Below, in pieces: positions 45,146 to 54,628 of a stretch of 64,000 nucleotides of DNA. Position 1 is the first letter of the stretch; each line of letters starts with the position of its first letter. A program made the position numbers and the translations under genes. This stretch comes from Mariprofundus micogutta. Its GTDB lineage: Bacteria; Pseudomonadota; Zetaproteobacteria; Mariprofundales; Mariprofundaceae. The notes beneath the pieces are model-generated. The model saw only the letters and a program-made list of their open reading frames with translations. It made no database searches and was not told where the DNA came from. The stretch lies in the NCBI RefSeq assembly GCF_001895085.1, contig NZ_BDFD01000001.1, positions 124,001 to 188,000 of the forward strand, in the 5' to 3' direction.

Positions 45146-47248
45146 TCAATCAGCCTGTTTCTCCAACATATTCCGAACTGCCTGACTCAGCTTTGAAATG
45201 TCGACCGGTTTATTCAATACCACACACTGCTTCGGTGTTGCAGTGGCAGGCAATACTTGTTCACGGTCATAACCAGTCATCAGAATAACAGGTAATGTTT
45301 TGTCCTGATGGCGCAACCATGCAAGCAACTCCATCCCCCCGACTTTTGGCATCACCAGATCAACCAGAGCCAGATTAATGTCAGAGGCATGCTGCTCATA
45401 CACCTGCTGCGCATGCATCCCATCTTCTGCAGTAAAAACATGGTATCCGAGATCCTCTAGCACCTCGGAATTAACTTCACGGACCAGTTCTTCATCATCT
45501 ACTAGCAATATCCCTTCTCCGGCACCTCTCTCCAACGCCGAAACTTCACTCTGTATCCCCGTTATATTCAGATCCTGCTCCAAGGGTAAAAAGAGCGATA
45601 TTGTTGTTCCACAACCCAGCTTGCTATCAATTTCAACCGCACCTTTATGCGTTTTAATCGCACCATGCACCATGGCCAGCCCCAGACCGGAGCCTTTACC
45701 CTGCTCCTTGGTTGTAAAAAACGGTTCAAATACTTTATCCAGAATATGATCCGCAATACCGCAGCCGTTATCCTTCACGTACATCACAGCGAGGTGCTTC
45801 GCATCCACGTCCGCATGCACCTGTCTGAAACGAATACCCGGTCTGTATGTTTTAAATCCAACGATGATTTCCGGTTCGCTTACTGCCTCAAGAGCATGAG
45901 AAGCATTGGTAATCAGGTTAAGTAATACTTGTTGCAGCTGAGTAACATCACCAACGACTATTATATCATCGCCCCCCAGTTCCAACTTCATATCAATGCT
46001 TTCAGGAATAGACGGCCGAGCCAGCTTGAACAGCTCCTTCATAAATGGTGCCAGCGGCAGTGGCGCCATCTCCACTTTCCCTTTGCGGGCAAAGGTCAGC
46101 AGCTGAGCAATCATATCTGCCGCCCTCTGGCTGACTGTTTCGATCCGATTCAATCGGTCCATCATTTTCGGGTCGTCTCCGGCAACTCTCCTGGCCAAAT
46201 GGAGGTTCCCGAGTAGCGCTGCCAGCATATTATTGAAGTCATGCGCAATGCCGCCAACCAGAGTACCGATAGATTCCATCTTCTGTGACTGCTGGAATCT
46301 CGCTTCCAAAGCTTCGTACTCCGATATATCCATCTGCATGGCAACAAAATGAGTAATCTCACCTGAATCATCCATTATTGGAGCAACTGTCATCATGCTA
46401 TTGTAAGTGGAATTATCCTTGCGACGATCCACCATTGAGCCCTGCCATACCTTTCCGCTGGTTATGGTGCTCCAGAATAACTGATAAAATGCTTCATCCT
46501 GTTCACCGCTTTTCAACATAGATGGCATCTCTCCAATGGCTTCATCAACAGAATAACCAGTCATCCTGGAAAATGCCGGGTTTACATATTCAATCACACC
46601 ATGCTGGTCAGTGATCACAATCGACTCACCGGCAAATTCGATTGCTCGCGATAACTTGCGCAACTCATTCTCAACATGTTTTCGTTCGGTAATATCCTGA
46701 TCCACGCCGCGGTATCCGAGCAGTTCTTCATCTTCTCCCAGGACCGGGACAGCATTGGTTAACATGCATACTTCTTTACCTGCCTTGCCTTTACACCAGT
46801 TCTCCAGATCGATAACCGGGGCACGTTTATCGACAATTTCCTGAAACATTGCAGCAACTCTGACAGCTTCCTGCTCATTCATGAGATCAAATGGTGTTTT
46901 CCCCAGCACCTCATCAGGTTCATAACCAAGCAATTCCTTCACCTTGCCCGATACGAACGTGTAATGACCACTGGCATCAACTTCCCACACCCAGTCAGCC
47001 ATGCTCATGGAGATATCGCGGAATCGCTTCTCACTGTGCAGCAGTTCTTTTTCATGTAAATTACTATCAATACGCAAGCGAATATTCTGTATATTGCTAT
47101 CGTGGCTCTTACGAGCGACCGATATCATGATGATCATATACAATGATACCATTATGCACATAGACCAGCCGATATCTGTGTCCTGCAGCGCAAACTGAAT
47201 AGCCAACGGATCAGTGGCAAAAGCAGATATGCCAAAACTGGCCGCCAT
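45146..47248 (-). CDS. Hybrid sensor histidine kinase (main part of a frameshifted gene)
   Basis: A 700-residue open part. It starts in the last membrane helix of an N-terminal sensor (GWSMCIMVSLYMIIM). It has two PAS domains (around 75-190 and 200-315, with VSGKVKELLGYEPDEVLGK and EYVNPAFSRMTGY), phosphoacceptor helix LVGGIAHDFNNMLAALLG, and HATPase with DNGCGIADH and KGSGLGLAMVHG. A receiver has VDDEELVREVN and LALVDLVMPKVGG. All catalytic motifs are intact. The missing N-terminus is in another frame at 47152-47673. If translation began at 47248 the product would have only one or two membrane spans. Kinase function may persist. Confidence 0.85.
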   Translation of the reverse strand: MAASFGISAFATDPLAIQFALQDTDIGWSMCIMVSLYMIIMISVARKSHDSNIQNIRLRIDSNLHEKELLHSEKRFRDISMSMADWVWEVDASGHYTFVSGKVKELLGYEPDEVLGKTPFDLMNEQEAVRVAAMFQEIVDKRAPVIDLENWCKGKAGKEVCMLTNAVPVLGEDEELLGYRGVDQDITERKHVENELRKLSRAIEFAGESIVITDQHGVIEYVNPAFSRMTGYSVDEAIGEMPSMLKSGEQDEAFYQLFWSTITSGKVWQGSMVDRRKDNSTYNSMMTVAPIMDDSGEITHFVAMQMDISEYEALEARFQQSQKMESIGTLVGGIAHDFNNMLAALLGNLHLARRVAGDDPKMMDRLNRIETVSQRAADMIAQLLTFARKGKVEMAPLPLAPFMKELFKLARPSIPESIDMKLELGGDDIIVVGDVTQLQQVLLNLITNASHALEAVSEPEIIVGFKTYRPGIRFRQVHADVDAKHLAVMYVKDNGCGIADHILDKVFEPFFTTKEQGKGSGLGLAMVHGAIKTHKGAVEIDSKLGCGTTISLFLPLEQDLNITGIQSEVSALERGAGEGILLVDDEELVREVNSEVLEDLGYHVFTAEDGMHAQQVYEQHASDINLALVDLVMPKVGGMELLAWLRHQDKTLPVILMTGYDREQVLPATATPKQCVVLNKPVDISKLSQAVRNMLEKQAD

Positions 47249-47673
47249 AAAGAAGACAGCGTAACGCCCGCTCCTGCCGTCATCCCGGCAAGCACAAAGG
47301 ATATAAGAGCCTGATGCGAAATAGATTCAACCGGAAAAAGAAATATTGGTGCTGCCGCCCATGCAATAGCACCCAGATATGTGCCAATACTAAAACTGTT
47401 CAACCACGGTTTAATTGCATCGGGAGCAGGTGAAGCCCTCCTGAATCGCAAAATATCGATAAAACGAAATACTGATATTGTCTGAACAATCAGCCACCAT
47501 ATGAGTAGCGTGGATTGATCAATAACCGGTCTGAGCAGAAATACCAGAATGGAACTAATAATCAGATTCGCAAGTAATGAAGAATTTAGATTATTTTGTG
47601 AGAGTTGAAGCTGCTCAACTCTGAGCAGCCTAGATAAAGTGTCGTCCTGTCCATGTGCGCCATTTTCATTCAT
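47152..47673 (-). pseudogene. N-terminal membrane sensor fragment of the frameshifted kinase
   Basis: A 173-residue frame with four to five hydrophobic helices (LLANLIISSILVFLL, LLIWWLIVQTISVFRF, GTYLGAIAWAAAPIFLF, ALISFVLAGMTAGAGVTL), like the multi-helix sensor modules before PAS kinases. After AYLLLPLI it leaves the family pattern. Adding one base at the GG pair near 47208-47209 (minus-strand CC) gives LLLPLIPLAIQFALQDTDIG and joins the 45146-47248 frame without a break, for a protein of about 840 residues. A one-base deletion or sequencing error is the simplest reading. The tail after the break is spurious. Confidence 0.75.
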
Positions 47674-47773
47674 ACGGGCACCCTCTATTCGTATCTATCC
47701 ATGATACTAAATAGATTTATAAACTTTCATTTAAAACTTTGCAAGTACAGGCTATAAAATTAATCGGCCAAAA

Positions 47774-48376
47774 TCACCAGAACCAGCCACCATCATCGAG
47801 GTCATCCTTGCAGCGTTTGAGTTGAGCGCTATAGGTGGCGGCTTTGCGTTTTACTTTTTTGGCGACTTTAATCAGCCACGGTTTCCTGTTATAGGTTTTA
47901 CGCTTCCAGCCACCATGACCTTCGTGATAGGCAAGATACTGGTTGTAAGCATCCCACTTGGAGATACCGAGTGTTTTGTGTGAATATGTGCCATACCAGC
48001 CGATGAAATCCGTAGCATCTTCAAAGTCATCCCGATCAGCGCCCCAGTTGCCGGATCTATCGATATACCAGTCCCAGGTTGCATCCTTCACCTGTGCATA
48101 ACCATAAGCGTCCGATTTTCGGCCGAATGGAATCACGCCAAGCAGGTAATCTCTGGGTGCCTTGGCCTCAGCACGGAAACGCGACTCCTGCCACATGATC
48201 GCCAGTTGCACATGCACCGGCACACCCCACTTCTCATAAGAGTCATTGGCATATTCATACCAGTCATCTTTCTCTTTAAAAATTTTACAGGCGTCATCGA
48301 CATTTCTCGGAGGTCCACTGGCACAGGCAGCCAATGAAAACAAACAGGCGATCAGCAGCAACCTGGTTACTGACAT
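47774..48376 (-). CDS. SLT-type lytic transglycosylase-like lipoprotein
   Basis: A 200-residue lipoprotein with signal and lipobox LAAC at residues 16-19. The mature part shows a lysozyme-like SLT pattern. Catalytic Glu is in LAIMWQESRFRAEA near 67, AYGYAQVKDATWDWY lies near 98, and YNQYLAYHEGHGGW near 155. The Tyr and Trp-rich body and basic C-terminus fit peptidoglycan binding. It would cleave glycan strands in the periplasm. It starts one base after the stop of the large FAD/Fe-S gene, which is functionally unrelated. Confidence 0.8.
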   Translation of the reverse strand: MSVTRLLLIACLFSLAACASGPPRNVDDACKIFKEKDDWYEYANDSYEKWGVPVHVQLAIMWQESRFRAEAKAPRDYLLGVIPFGRKSDAYGYAQVKDATWDWYIDRSGNWGADRDDFEDATDFIGWYGTYSHKTLGISKWDAYNQYLAYHEGHGGWKRKTYNRKPWLIKVAKKVKRKAATYSAQLKRCKDDLDDGGWFW

Positions 48377-48377
48377 C

Positions 48378-51300
48378 TTACATCAGCACCCGTTCGATAC
48401 CGCCACTTTTCACTTTCTGAACAAACTGCTTCTGCCAATCCTCACCATGCAGATGTTTAACCAGTTCGATAACAATATATTCTGCTTCGACTCCGCTCTC
48501 CCCTTCCAGTCGAGACAGTCCCTGCAAGCATGATGGGCATGAGGTGAGAATCTTCTGTTCGGCAACGCCCGGCAGCTTCGCCTTGGCAATCTGCATCTGT
48601 TCTTCCTTGCGCATGCGAATCTTGCCTGCAATCGCGGGTTGCGCGACAGCCAGTGTACCCGCCTCACCACAGCAATCTTCCGATTTCACAGCATCCTGAC
48701 CCAGCAGCGATTCGATGGCGGCTTTGCTGCCATGCCGTTTAAGGGGAGAGTGACACGGTACGTGATACATATATTCAGCGCCGCTCACTGCCTCTGTTTT
48801 CATACCCTGCTCCATGAGATACTCATGAATATCAATCAACGGTGCATTCGGAAATACCTGACCGAGTTCATACCTGGTCAGCTGATCATAACAGGTGCCA
48901 CAGGATACAATGACCGCCTCAAAATCGAGATAGGAGAGTGCATTCCTGATGCGGTGAAACAGTACTCTGTTATCATAGGTGATCTGATCGCCCTTCTCAT
49001 GATCGCCACTTGCTGTTGATGGATAACCGCAGCAGAGATAAGACGGCGGCAACACCACATTCACACCCAAGTCATACAACATGGCCTGTGTCGCCAGACC
49101 CACTTGTGAAAACAGACGCTCCGAACCACAACCGGGGAAATAAAATACTGCCCTGCCATTGGCTTTTTTAGGATCACGAAGTACAGGAATCATATTCTTG
49201 TCACTGGATTCAATACCCAGCTTCTGACGTGCTGTTCCAGCTTTCAGTGCAGGCAGCGGACGTTCAATAAAGTTAATAAGTTGTGCCTGCACACCTTCAA
49301 GATTACGACTGGCTGCAGGCTCTTTCTTCACCAGGCCTGACAGCTTACCAAGTCGATTGAGCATTCTATGACCGGCATAACCCCAGCGAATCACAGCCTC
49401 CCGCATCATACGGACAGCGTTTGGATTCTGCAGTGTCAGGAACATCAATGATAACTTTGAGCCAAGGTTATACTTGGCCTGCCCTTTATCCTTGAGCAGT
49501 GCGCGCATTTTTTCAGTCACATCACCGAAGTCGATATTTACAGGACACGGCGATTCACACTTATGACAGATCGTACAGTGATCGGCGATATCATGCATGC
49601 CCTCAAACTGTTCAAATGAGATGCCTGATCCTGTCTGCGACTCATACAGAAAGGCTTCGATCATGGCGCCGGATGCCTGAATCTTGTTACGCGGGCTATA
49701 CAGCATATTGGCTCGCGGGAAGTGTGTATTACAGACCGGTTTGCACTTGCCACAACGCAGACACGGTGAAATCGATTCAGAGAGATCCGTCAGGTCGGCT
49801 GCTTCTAGAATCATCGATTCCATTTCCAGCAAATTAAAACTCGGTGTATAACTTAAACGCAGATCAGTATCCGGCATCAACTTACCACGGTTAAACAGAT
49901 GCCCAGGATCAACACGTTTCAGGTATTCTGCTGTCTCCTGCAGAACCGTTTTATCCATGTATTCCAGCTTGGTAATACCTATACCATGTTCACCGGAAAT
50001 CACACCGCCGAGCTCTACCGCTTTGGCCATCACCTTTTCAACCACGCGATGTGCCTTTTTCATCATCGCATAATCGTTGGAATTGACCGGAATATTGGTA
50101 TGTACATTGCCGTCACCGGCATGCATATGCGTGGCCACGACGATGCGGCCTGAAAGCGCCTTGGTATGTGCTTTTTTCACCCCTTCGATGAGTGAGTCAT
50201 GCCCGCGCAACATATCACACAACGGCCTCTCCACCTCATCACGGTAGGAGATACGCAAAGCTGATCTCTGGATCACTCTGAACAGGGCTTCAGAGCGTTT
50301 GTATTTGATATCTTCAAGCAGATGGGCCACTTCTTTAGCAGGTTCATCCATGCCTTTGAGCAGACGACACCAGTTTTCACGCGTGGTCGCAATTAACCGG
50401 ATACACTGATCCAGCTTTTCAGTCAGATAAGGGTCATCATCCAGATTGAGATCACTGGTTTCCAAACGGTTGCCGGAAATACGCTTGCGCGCATCATCGA
50501 GATAGGCAGAAATCGCCTCAATCGCATCCTTTTTATTGAGGATCGAATTCTCGATATTCAGATGTTCAACGTAATCGTTGTATTCCGACAGTCGATCCAG
50601 CGGAATCACCACATCCTCATTCATTTTAAAGGCGCGGGTATGTTTGGCGATAGCGGCCATGCGACCACGGTCACCCCAGAAACGTTTACGATCCGCCTCC
50701 GATGTTGCAACAAAACCTTCGCCATTGCCGTTGGATGTAATACGGCAGATATCTGCACAGGCTTTGGCTACAGCATGTTCATCATCACCTGAAACATCGA
50801 TCAGCAGCACGACTCGTGGCGACTCACGCCGAGGTGATTTGGAGATATATTCGATGGCTTTGACATACTTCTCATCAAAGTGCTCCAGCCCTTCTAGGTG
50901 CGCGCCTTCAAAATCATCCACATGATGTTTGATCTTCACCATGGCTTTCGTCGCATCAGAAAGTTCCTGACCGAAAAATTCACAGCATACAGTACGCGTC
51001 ACATCAAATGAGCGATGCAGAACAAATGTGGCTTCGACAATAAAACCGTCTGTCCCCTCTTTCTGTACCCCGGGAAGTCCACCCATGGCTTTACGCGTAA
51101 CATCCTTACCCAGCCCTTGTTTACGGAACACCGAGCCTTTGATCTCCAGCATCTCTTCGGAGATCAGCTTGCCGGATTCAGCATCGGTCGTCGTCAAACG
51201 GAAACTGACCTGGTGCTCATCATGCACCTTGCCCATGTTATGATTCATGCGCTCCACCAACAGCCAGTTGCCATCGGGTGTCACCATTTTCCAGCTAAGC

Positions 51301-52175
51301 AGATTGTCGACACAGGTTCCCCAGATGACCGCATGTTTACCACCGGCATTGGACGCGACATTACCGCCAATCGTACAGGCCCAGAGGCTGGTCGGGTCAG
51401 TTGCAAACACATGCGGCCGGCTTGCTTCCATCACCTTGCCGGTCACAGCACCTGCACCAGCGGTAATCGTGGCTACTTCACCTTTGCTACCCACATCCTG
51501 CGCAAGAATCGGACCTATCTGATCCAGTTTCTCAACATTGATCAATACAGCATTATTGGACAGTGGAACCGAACCGCCGCACAAACCGGTTCCGCCACCG
51601 CGCGGAATCACAACCAGTTCCAGCTCAGCAGTAGCACGAATCAGGCCCGGCAGCTCATCTGCCGAATCAGGTATTAACACGCAGAATGGGGCATGATGGC
51701 GCCAGTCAGTGGCATCGGTTGCATGATGCGTCAAGGTATAGGCATCAAAATGGATATTGTTGGGGTGCGTATGTTTTGCAAATGCCTTGCGTGCCTTTTT
51801 ACGACGAATCGGTTCGTTATCAAACCAGGCATAAAAATCTTCCAGCATGCGACTTGTGCAGGCTGCGACTTTCTGTGCGCGAGGATTATCTGATGCCCCT
51901 TTTGTAATACGTGCCAGACGGTCGTAATGGCGCTGATGCATTTTCTGGCGACGCTTTTGATTATTCAGCAGATCATTGCGCAGGAAGGGATTGCGTTCCA
52001 CCACCCAAAGATCACCAAGAATTTCAAACAGCATACGAGCAGAACGGCCTGTCCTGCGCTGGGTACGCAAGACATTCAAATCATCCCAGGCATCCTCGCT
52101 TAAAAAGCGAATGACAATTTCACGATCTGAATAGGATGTATAGTTGTAGGGTATTTCGCGGATATTTTCGGACAA
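48378..52175 (-). CDS. Large FAD-linked, Fe-S and CCG-domain oxidoreductase (DUF3683 type)
   Basis: About 1265 residues in one chain. The N-terminal DUF3683 region reads REIPYNYTSYSDREIVIRFL. Next are FAD-binding PCMH (VIPRGGGTGLCGGSVPL near 190), FAD-oxidase C-terminal domain (HMHAGDGNVHTNIP, GEHGIGITKLEYM) and two 4Fe-4S clusters (CLRCGKCKPVC, CTICHKCESPCPVN). Two CCG-type cysteine domains close it (FYFPGCGSER with LCCGYPSTASGD, and YHVPCHSP with DCCGEAGT). The architecture equals a fused GlcD-GlcF or D-lactate dehydrogenase-like 2-hydroxyacid oxidase feeding electrons to quinone. The substrate is uncertain. TTG 52175 (GGAG 6 nt upstream) fits the family start better than TTG 52187, which abuts its AGGAG. 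Confidence 0.88.
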   Translation of the reverse strand: MSENIREIPYNYTSYSDREIVIRFLSEDAWDDLNVLRTQRRTGRSARMLFEILGDLWVVERNPFLRNDLLNNQKRRQKMHQRHYDRLARITKGASDNPRAQKVAACTSRMLEDFYAWFDNEPIRRKKARKAFAKHTHPNNIHFDAYTLTHHATDATDWRHHAPFCVLIPDSADELPGLIRATAELELVVIPRGGGTGLCGGSVPLSNNAVLINVEKLDQIGPILAQDVGSKGEVATITAGAGAVTGKVMEASRPHVFATDPTSLWACTIGGNVASNAGGKHAVIWGTCVDNLLSWKMVTPDGNWLLVERMNHNMGKVHDEHQVSFRLTTTDAESGKLISEEMLEIKGSVFRKQGLGKDVTRKAMGGLPGVQKEGTDGFIVEATFVLHRSFDVTRTVCCEFFGQELSDATKAMVKIKHHVDDFEGAHLEGLEHFDEKYVKAIEYISKSPRRESPRVVLLIDVSGDDEHAVAKACADICRITSNGNGEGFVATSEADRKRFWGDRGRMAAIAKHTRAFKMNEDVVIPLDRLSEYNDYVEHLNIENSILNKKDAIEAISAYLDDARKRISGNRLETSDLNLDDDPYLTEKLDQCIRLIATTRENWCRLLKGMDEPAKEVAHLLEDIKYKRSEALFRVIQRSALRISYRDEVERPLCDMLRGHDSLIEGVKKAHTKALSGRIVVATHMHAGDGNVHTNIPVNSNDYAMMKKAHRVVEKVMAKAVELGGVISGEHGIGITKLEYMDKTVLQETAEYLKRVDPGHLFNRGKLMPDTDLRLSYTPSFNLLEMESMILEAADLTDLSESISPCLRCGKCKPVCNTHFPRANMLYSPRNKIQASGAMIEAFLYESQTGSGISFEQFEGMHDIADHCTICHKCESPCPVNIDFGDVTEKMRALLKDKGQAKYNLGSKLSLMFLTLQNPNAVRMMREAVIRWGYAGHRMLNRLGKLSGLVKKEPAASRNLEGVQAQLINFIERPLPALKAGTARQKLGIESSDKNMIPVLRDPKKANGRAVFYFPGCGSERLFSQVGLATQAMLYDLGVNVVLPPSYLCCGYPSTASGDHEKGDQITYDNRVLFHRIRNALSYLDFEAVIVSCGTCYDQLTRYELGQVFPNAPLIDIHEYLMEQGMKTEAVSGAEYMYHVPCHSPLKRHGSKAAIESLLGQDAVKSEDCCGEAGTLAVAQPAIAGKIRMRKEEQMQIAKAKLPGVAEQKILTSCPSCLQGLSRLEGESGVEAEYIVIELVKHLHGEDWQKQFVQKVKSGGIERVLM

Positions 52176-52354
52176 AAAGTTCTCCAACTCCTGGATAGAC
52201 TGTTAGCGCACGCAGCATAGTAAACAGAATAGATGAATAAAACCTTAATTGTCACATATTTTCAATCACAGCAGCTATAATTGAATGCCAATCAGGTTGT
52301 AGGCTCCGCGAACAGGCCTTAAGATGCCGCCATCAACTGAATGGAGCTGCTGTT

Positions 52355-52561
52355 ATGGAAAAGAAAGGTACACAGGTCATGGATATTGTTATTTTCGGAT
52401 TTTGCCTGTTTGGCATTCTGATATTACGTGAATATCGGGCAGAAGTCTCAGCTACTGTTCAGTGGTGGATTCCCGCCATGCCACTTGCGCTCGTTGGCCT
52501 GTTTTTCGGCTTCCGCGGTGCCAACGCAAGCAGAATCAACGCCGGTAAAACTGAGAAGTAG
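52355..52561 (+). CDS. Small two-helix membrane protein
   Basis: 68 residues, not recognised. It has two hydrophobic helices, VMDIVIFGFCLFGILIL and WWIPAMPLALVGLFFGF, and a short polar C-terminus (RGANASRINAGKTEK). GGAG lies 9 nt before ATG 52355, and Met 9 at 52379 is an alternative. It is isolated between the giant oxidoreductase (divergent) and ppk2 (convergent, 26 bp). The gap 52188-52354 upstream shows no clear motif. Confidence 0.6.
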   Translation: MEKKGTQVMDIVIFGFCLFGILILREYRAEVSATVQWWIPAMPLALVGLFFGFRGANASRINAGKTEK

Positions 52562-52587
52562 ATACCGGCGCTGAAGCTCTCAACGGC

Positions 52588-53376
52588 TTAGAATTTTTTC
52601 GGCACAAAATTCTGGGTAGTGATCGCGGGTCGCTCATAGCTGCCTTGCTGTTTACGCGGCGGCAAATCCATAGGTGCGGGCATGATATCCTCATAAGGAA
52701 CTGAACTGAGGATATGACTTAAACAGTTCAAACGCGCTGCTTTTTTCACATCTGCATCAACCACGGACCACGGAGCCTCGGGAATATCCGTGTAGAAAAA
52801 CATTTCATCTTTCGCTTTCGAGTATTCAACCCAGCGATCTCTGGACTCAAGGTCCATTGGACTCAACTTCCAGTGTTTCGTCGCATCCGTTGCGCGTTTC
52901 TGGAAACGTCTTTCCTGCTCCTCATCACTGACTGAGAACCAGTATTTCAGCAATATGATACCTGAGCGTACGATCATACGTTCAAATTCAGGACAGGAAC
53001 GCAGGAACTCTCTATATTCAGAATCACTGCAAAAACCCATTACCCGCTCGACGCCTGCTCGGTTGTACCAACTGCGGTCAAAGACCGCGATCTCGCCTGC
53101 TGCAGGAAAATGCTGCACATAGCGTTGGAAATACCACTGTGTTTTTTCCCGGTCTGAGGGAGCAGGCAAGGCTACTACATTACAACCACGTGGATTCAGC
53201 GGCTCCATCAAGCGCTTGATCGTGCCGCCCTTGCCTGCCGCATCGCGGCCTTCAAACACTATCATCACGCGCAGGCCCTTTTTCTTGATCCAGTACTGCC
53301 ATTTCACCAGCTCAACATAGATATCCGCCAGCGCTTTTTCATAATCACTTTTTGAAATTTTAGTCGGTTTAGTCAT
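52588..53376 (-). CDS. ppk2: Polyphosphate kinase 2 family protein
   Basis: Transfers phosphate between polyphosphate and nucleotides. In this family it most often makes GTP/ATP from polyP or phosphorylates ADP or AMP. The P-loop GRDAAGKGGTIKRL is near residue 42 and the DRSWYNRAGVERVMGFCS lid module near 107. The LSPMDLESRDRWVEYSKAKD region completes the PPK2 fold. The 262 residues include a single domain, as in class I/II short enzymes. ATG 53376 with GGAGGG upstream replaces a longer open frame to 53442. It stands alone, with no ppk1 or ppx nearby. Confidence 0.92.
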   Translation of the reverse strand: MTKPTKISKSDYEKALADIYVELVKWQYWIKKKGLRVMIVFEGRDAAGKGGTIKRLMEPLNPRGCNVVALPAPSDREKTQWYFQRYVQHFPAAGEIAVFDRSWYNRAGVERVMGFCSDSEYREFLRSCPEFERMIVRSGIILLKYWFSVSDEEQERRFQKRATDATKHWKLSPMDLESRDRWVEYSKAKDEMFFYTDIPEAPWSVVDADVKKAARLNCLSHILSSVPYEDIMPAPMDLPPRKQQGSYERPAITTQNFVPKKF

Positions 53377-53450
53377 CACGGCCCTCCACAGAGCATGATA
53401 CCATCTCACCCACGAATACCAAGCCTCATCTGGCTCATACAAAATGTAAC

Positions 53451-54083
53451 TTAGTAACTCAGCAACGGTGTTTGATGGACATAATCTGCATGCTCAAGTT
53501 CGTTTAACATAAAGTGAGCGACATCGGCTCGGGATATTTTATCAGCCTTTATGCCGGTCAGATCAGTCAACACCCGGTAGTCAGCTGTCAAACCTGTTCG
53601 CGTCAGCAGTGCAGGGCGTACGATAGTCCAGTCAATATCACTGGAGCGAATCAACTCCTCCTGGCGATTTTTATCATCATAGACATGTTTTAGCAGCACA
53701 GCCCGGGTCACCTTATCGTAGAAAAAGCCGCCATGCCCCTCGCTATCCCCTGCCCCGATACCGGTCACGGCCAACAGACGTTTAACGCCGGCTTTTTGCA
53801 TACCCTTGAGAACATTTGCAGTGCCGTCAGAAAAAAGTTTCACCGGTTTGCTCGATGGCACCATACCAACCGTGATACAGACTGCATCCTGGCCGACACA
53901 GGCACCCTCAACAATCTTGCGCGTAAGAATATCACCCTGCCTTATTTTCAGATGTTTATGAGGATGGGCGTCGAACACGGACTTGTCACGCATCATCGCC
54001 GTAACATGGTGACCGGCATCAATGGCTTGCTTGACCAGTTCCAATCCAATGCCCTGCGACGCGCCGATAACCAAGATTTTCAT
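53451..54083 (-). CDS. NAD(P)-binding atypical SDR (NmrA/YwnB-like)
   Basis: A 210-residue Rossmann protein. It has dinucleotide motif VIGASQGIGLELV at residues 5-17, a ligand loop ITVGMVPSSKPV, and DWTIVRPALLT near 155 as in NAD(P)H-binding atypical SDRs. It lacks the Tyr-x-x-x-Lys pair, so it may act as a redox sensor or reductase of unknown substrate. GGAGG precedes the ATG. It ends about 10 bp before the ppk2 open frame and is separated from rpsT by that gene's terminator. Confidence 0.83.
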   Translation of the reverse strand: MKILVIGASQGIGLELVKQAIDAGHHVTAMMRDKSVFDAHPHKHLKIRQGDILTRKIVEGACVGQDAVCITVGMVPSSKPVKLFSDGTANVLKGMQKAGVKRLLAVTGIGAGDSEGHGGFFYDKVTRAVLLKHVYDDKNRQEELIRSSDIDWTIVRPALLTRTGLTADYRVLTDLTGIKADKISRADVAHFMLNELEHADYVHQTPLLSY

Positions 54084-54126
54084 ACCAACTCACCTCCGGA
54101 ATCGGCCAGGATGCTACAGAACAGAC

Positions 54127-54166
54127 AAAAAAAAGCCCGCCAAACCAAATGGTCAGACGGGCTTTT
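54127..54166 (-). terminator. Intrinsic terminator after rpsT
   Basis: On the minus strand, stem AAAAGCCCG (54166-54158), an 18-nt loop, CGGGCTTTT (54139-54131), then more T residues to 54127. It ends the rpsT transcript just before the SDR gene. Confidence 0.88.
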
Positions 54167-54183
54167 CATATTAAAGAACTAAA

Positions 54184-54447
54184 TCAGGCGATTGCTTTTA
54201 CTTTCGCATTCAGACGCGATACACGACGAGAAGCCTGACGTGCATGAATCTGGTTTTTACGGCCAGCGCGATCAAGCAGGGAAGTAGCCTGACGCAGTGC
54301 AACTGTTGCAGTCTCTTTGTCACCAGCTTCTACAGCGACCAGAACTTTTTTGATTACACTACGCATTGCAGACTTCTGCCCGCGATTCTGTATGCGTTTT
54401 TTCTGATCCTGACGAGATCGTTTCAGTGCTGATACATGATTTGCCAC
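54184..54447 (-). CDS. rpsT: 30S ribosomal protein S20
   Basis: An 87-residue, strongly basic helical protein. The N-terminus (M)ANHVSALKRSRQDQKKR and RTLLDRAGRKNQIHARQASR-like C-terminus (here SLLDRAGRKNQIHARQASR) identify S20. The start is GTG 54447, encoding the M of MANH, with AAGGAG 9 nt upstream. A longer frame to 54510 runs through the promoter region. Non-ATG starts are also known for rpsT in E. coli, where S20 represses its own synthesis. It is monocistronic, with a strong promoter upstream and a terminator downstream. Confidence 0.96.
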   Translation of the reverse strand: MANHVSALKRSRQDQKKRIQNRGQKSAMRSVIKKVLVAVEAGDKETATVALRQATSLLDRAGRKNQIHARQASRRVSRLNAKVKAIA

Positions 54448-54495
54448 GTTTCTTTGCTCCTTACAGCCTTCGCTGCACCTATATTGAGGCGCGGA

Positions 54496-54523
54496 AACAT
54501 ACCGTCTCATATTCGGCTGTCAA
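54496..54523 (-). promoter_or_regulatory. rpsT promoter, sigma70 type with GC-rich discriminator
   Basis: On the minus strand, -35 TTGACA (54523-54518), a 16-bp spacer, and -10 TATGTT (54501-54496), followed by TCCGCGCC. A perfect -35 and a GC-rich discriminator are typical of stringently controlled ribosomal promoters. The ATG-equivalent GTG is about 48 nt downstream. Confidence 0.7.
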
Positions 54524-54628
54524 CAAATTCATGCGAAATAAAGCATATGCACAATCATCAAATTCCGTGATATGCTGCGCCTTTGAAATGATCAACTGAT
54601 CCGGTCATTTCGTTTATCGGGAGGAATC

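Noticed and set aside
51015-51677. 220-codon plus-strand frame inside the FAD/Fe-S gene
   Set aside because: The opposite strand encodes a continuous conserved oxidoreductase. No domain or ribosome site supports the antisense frame.
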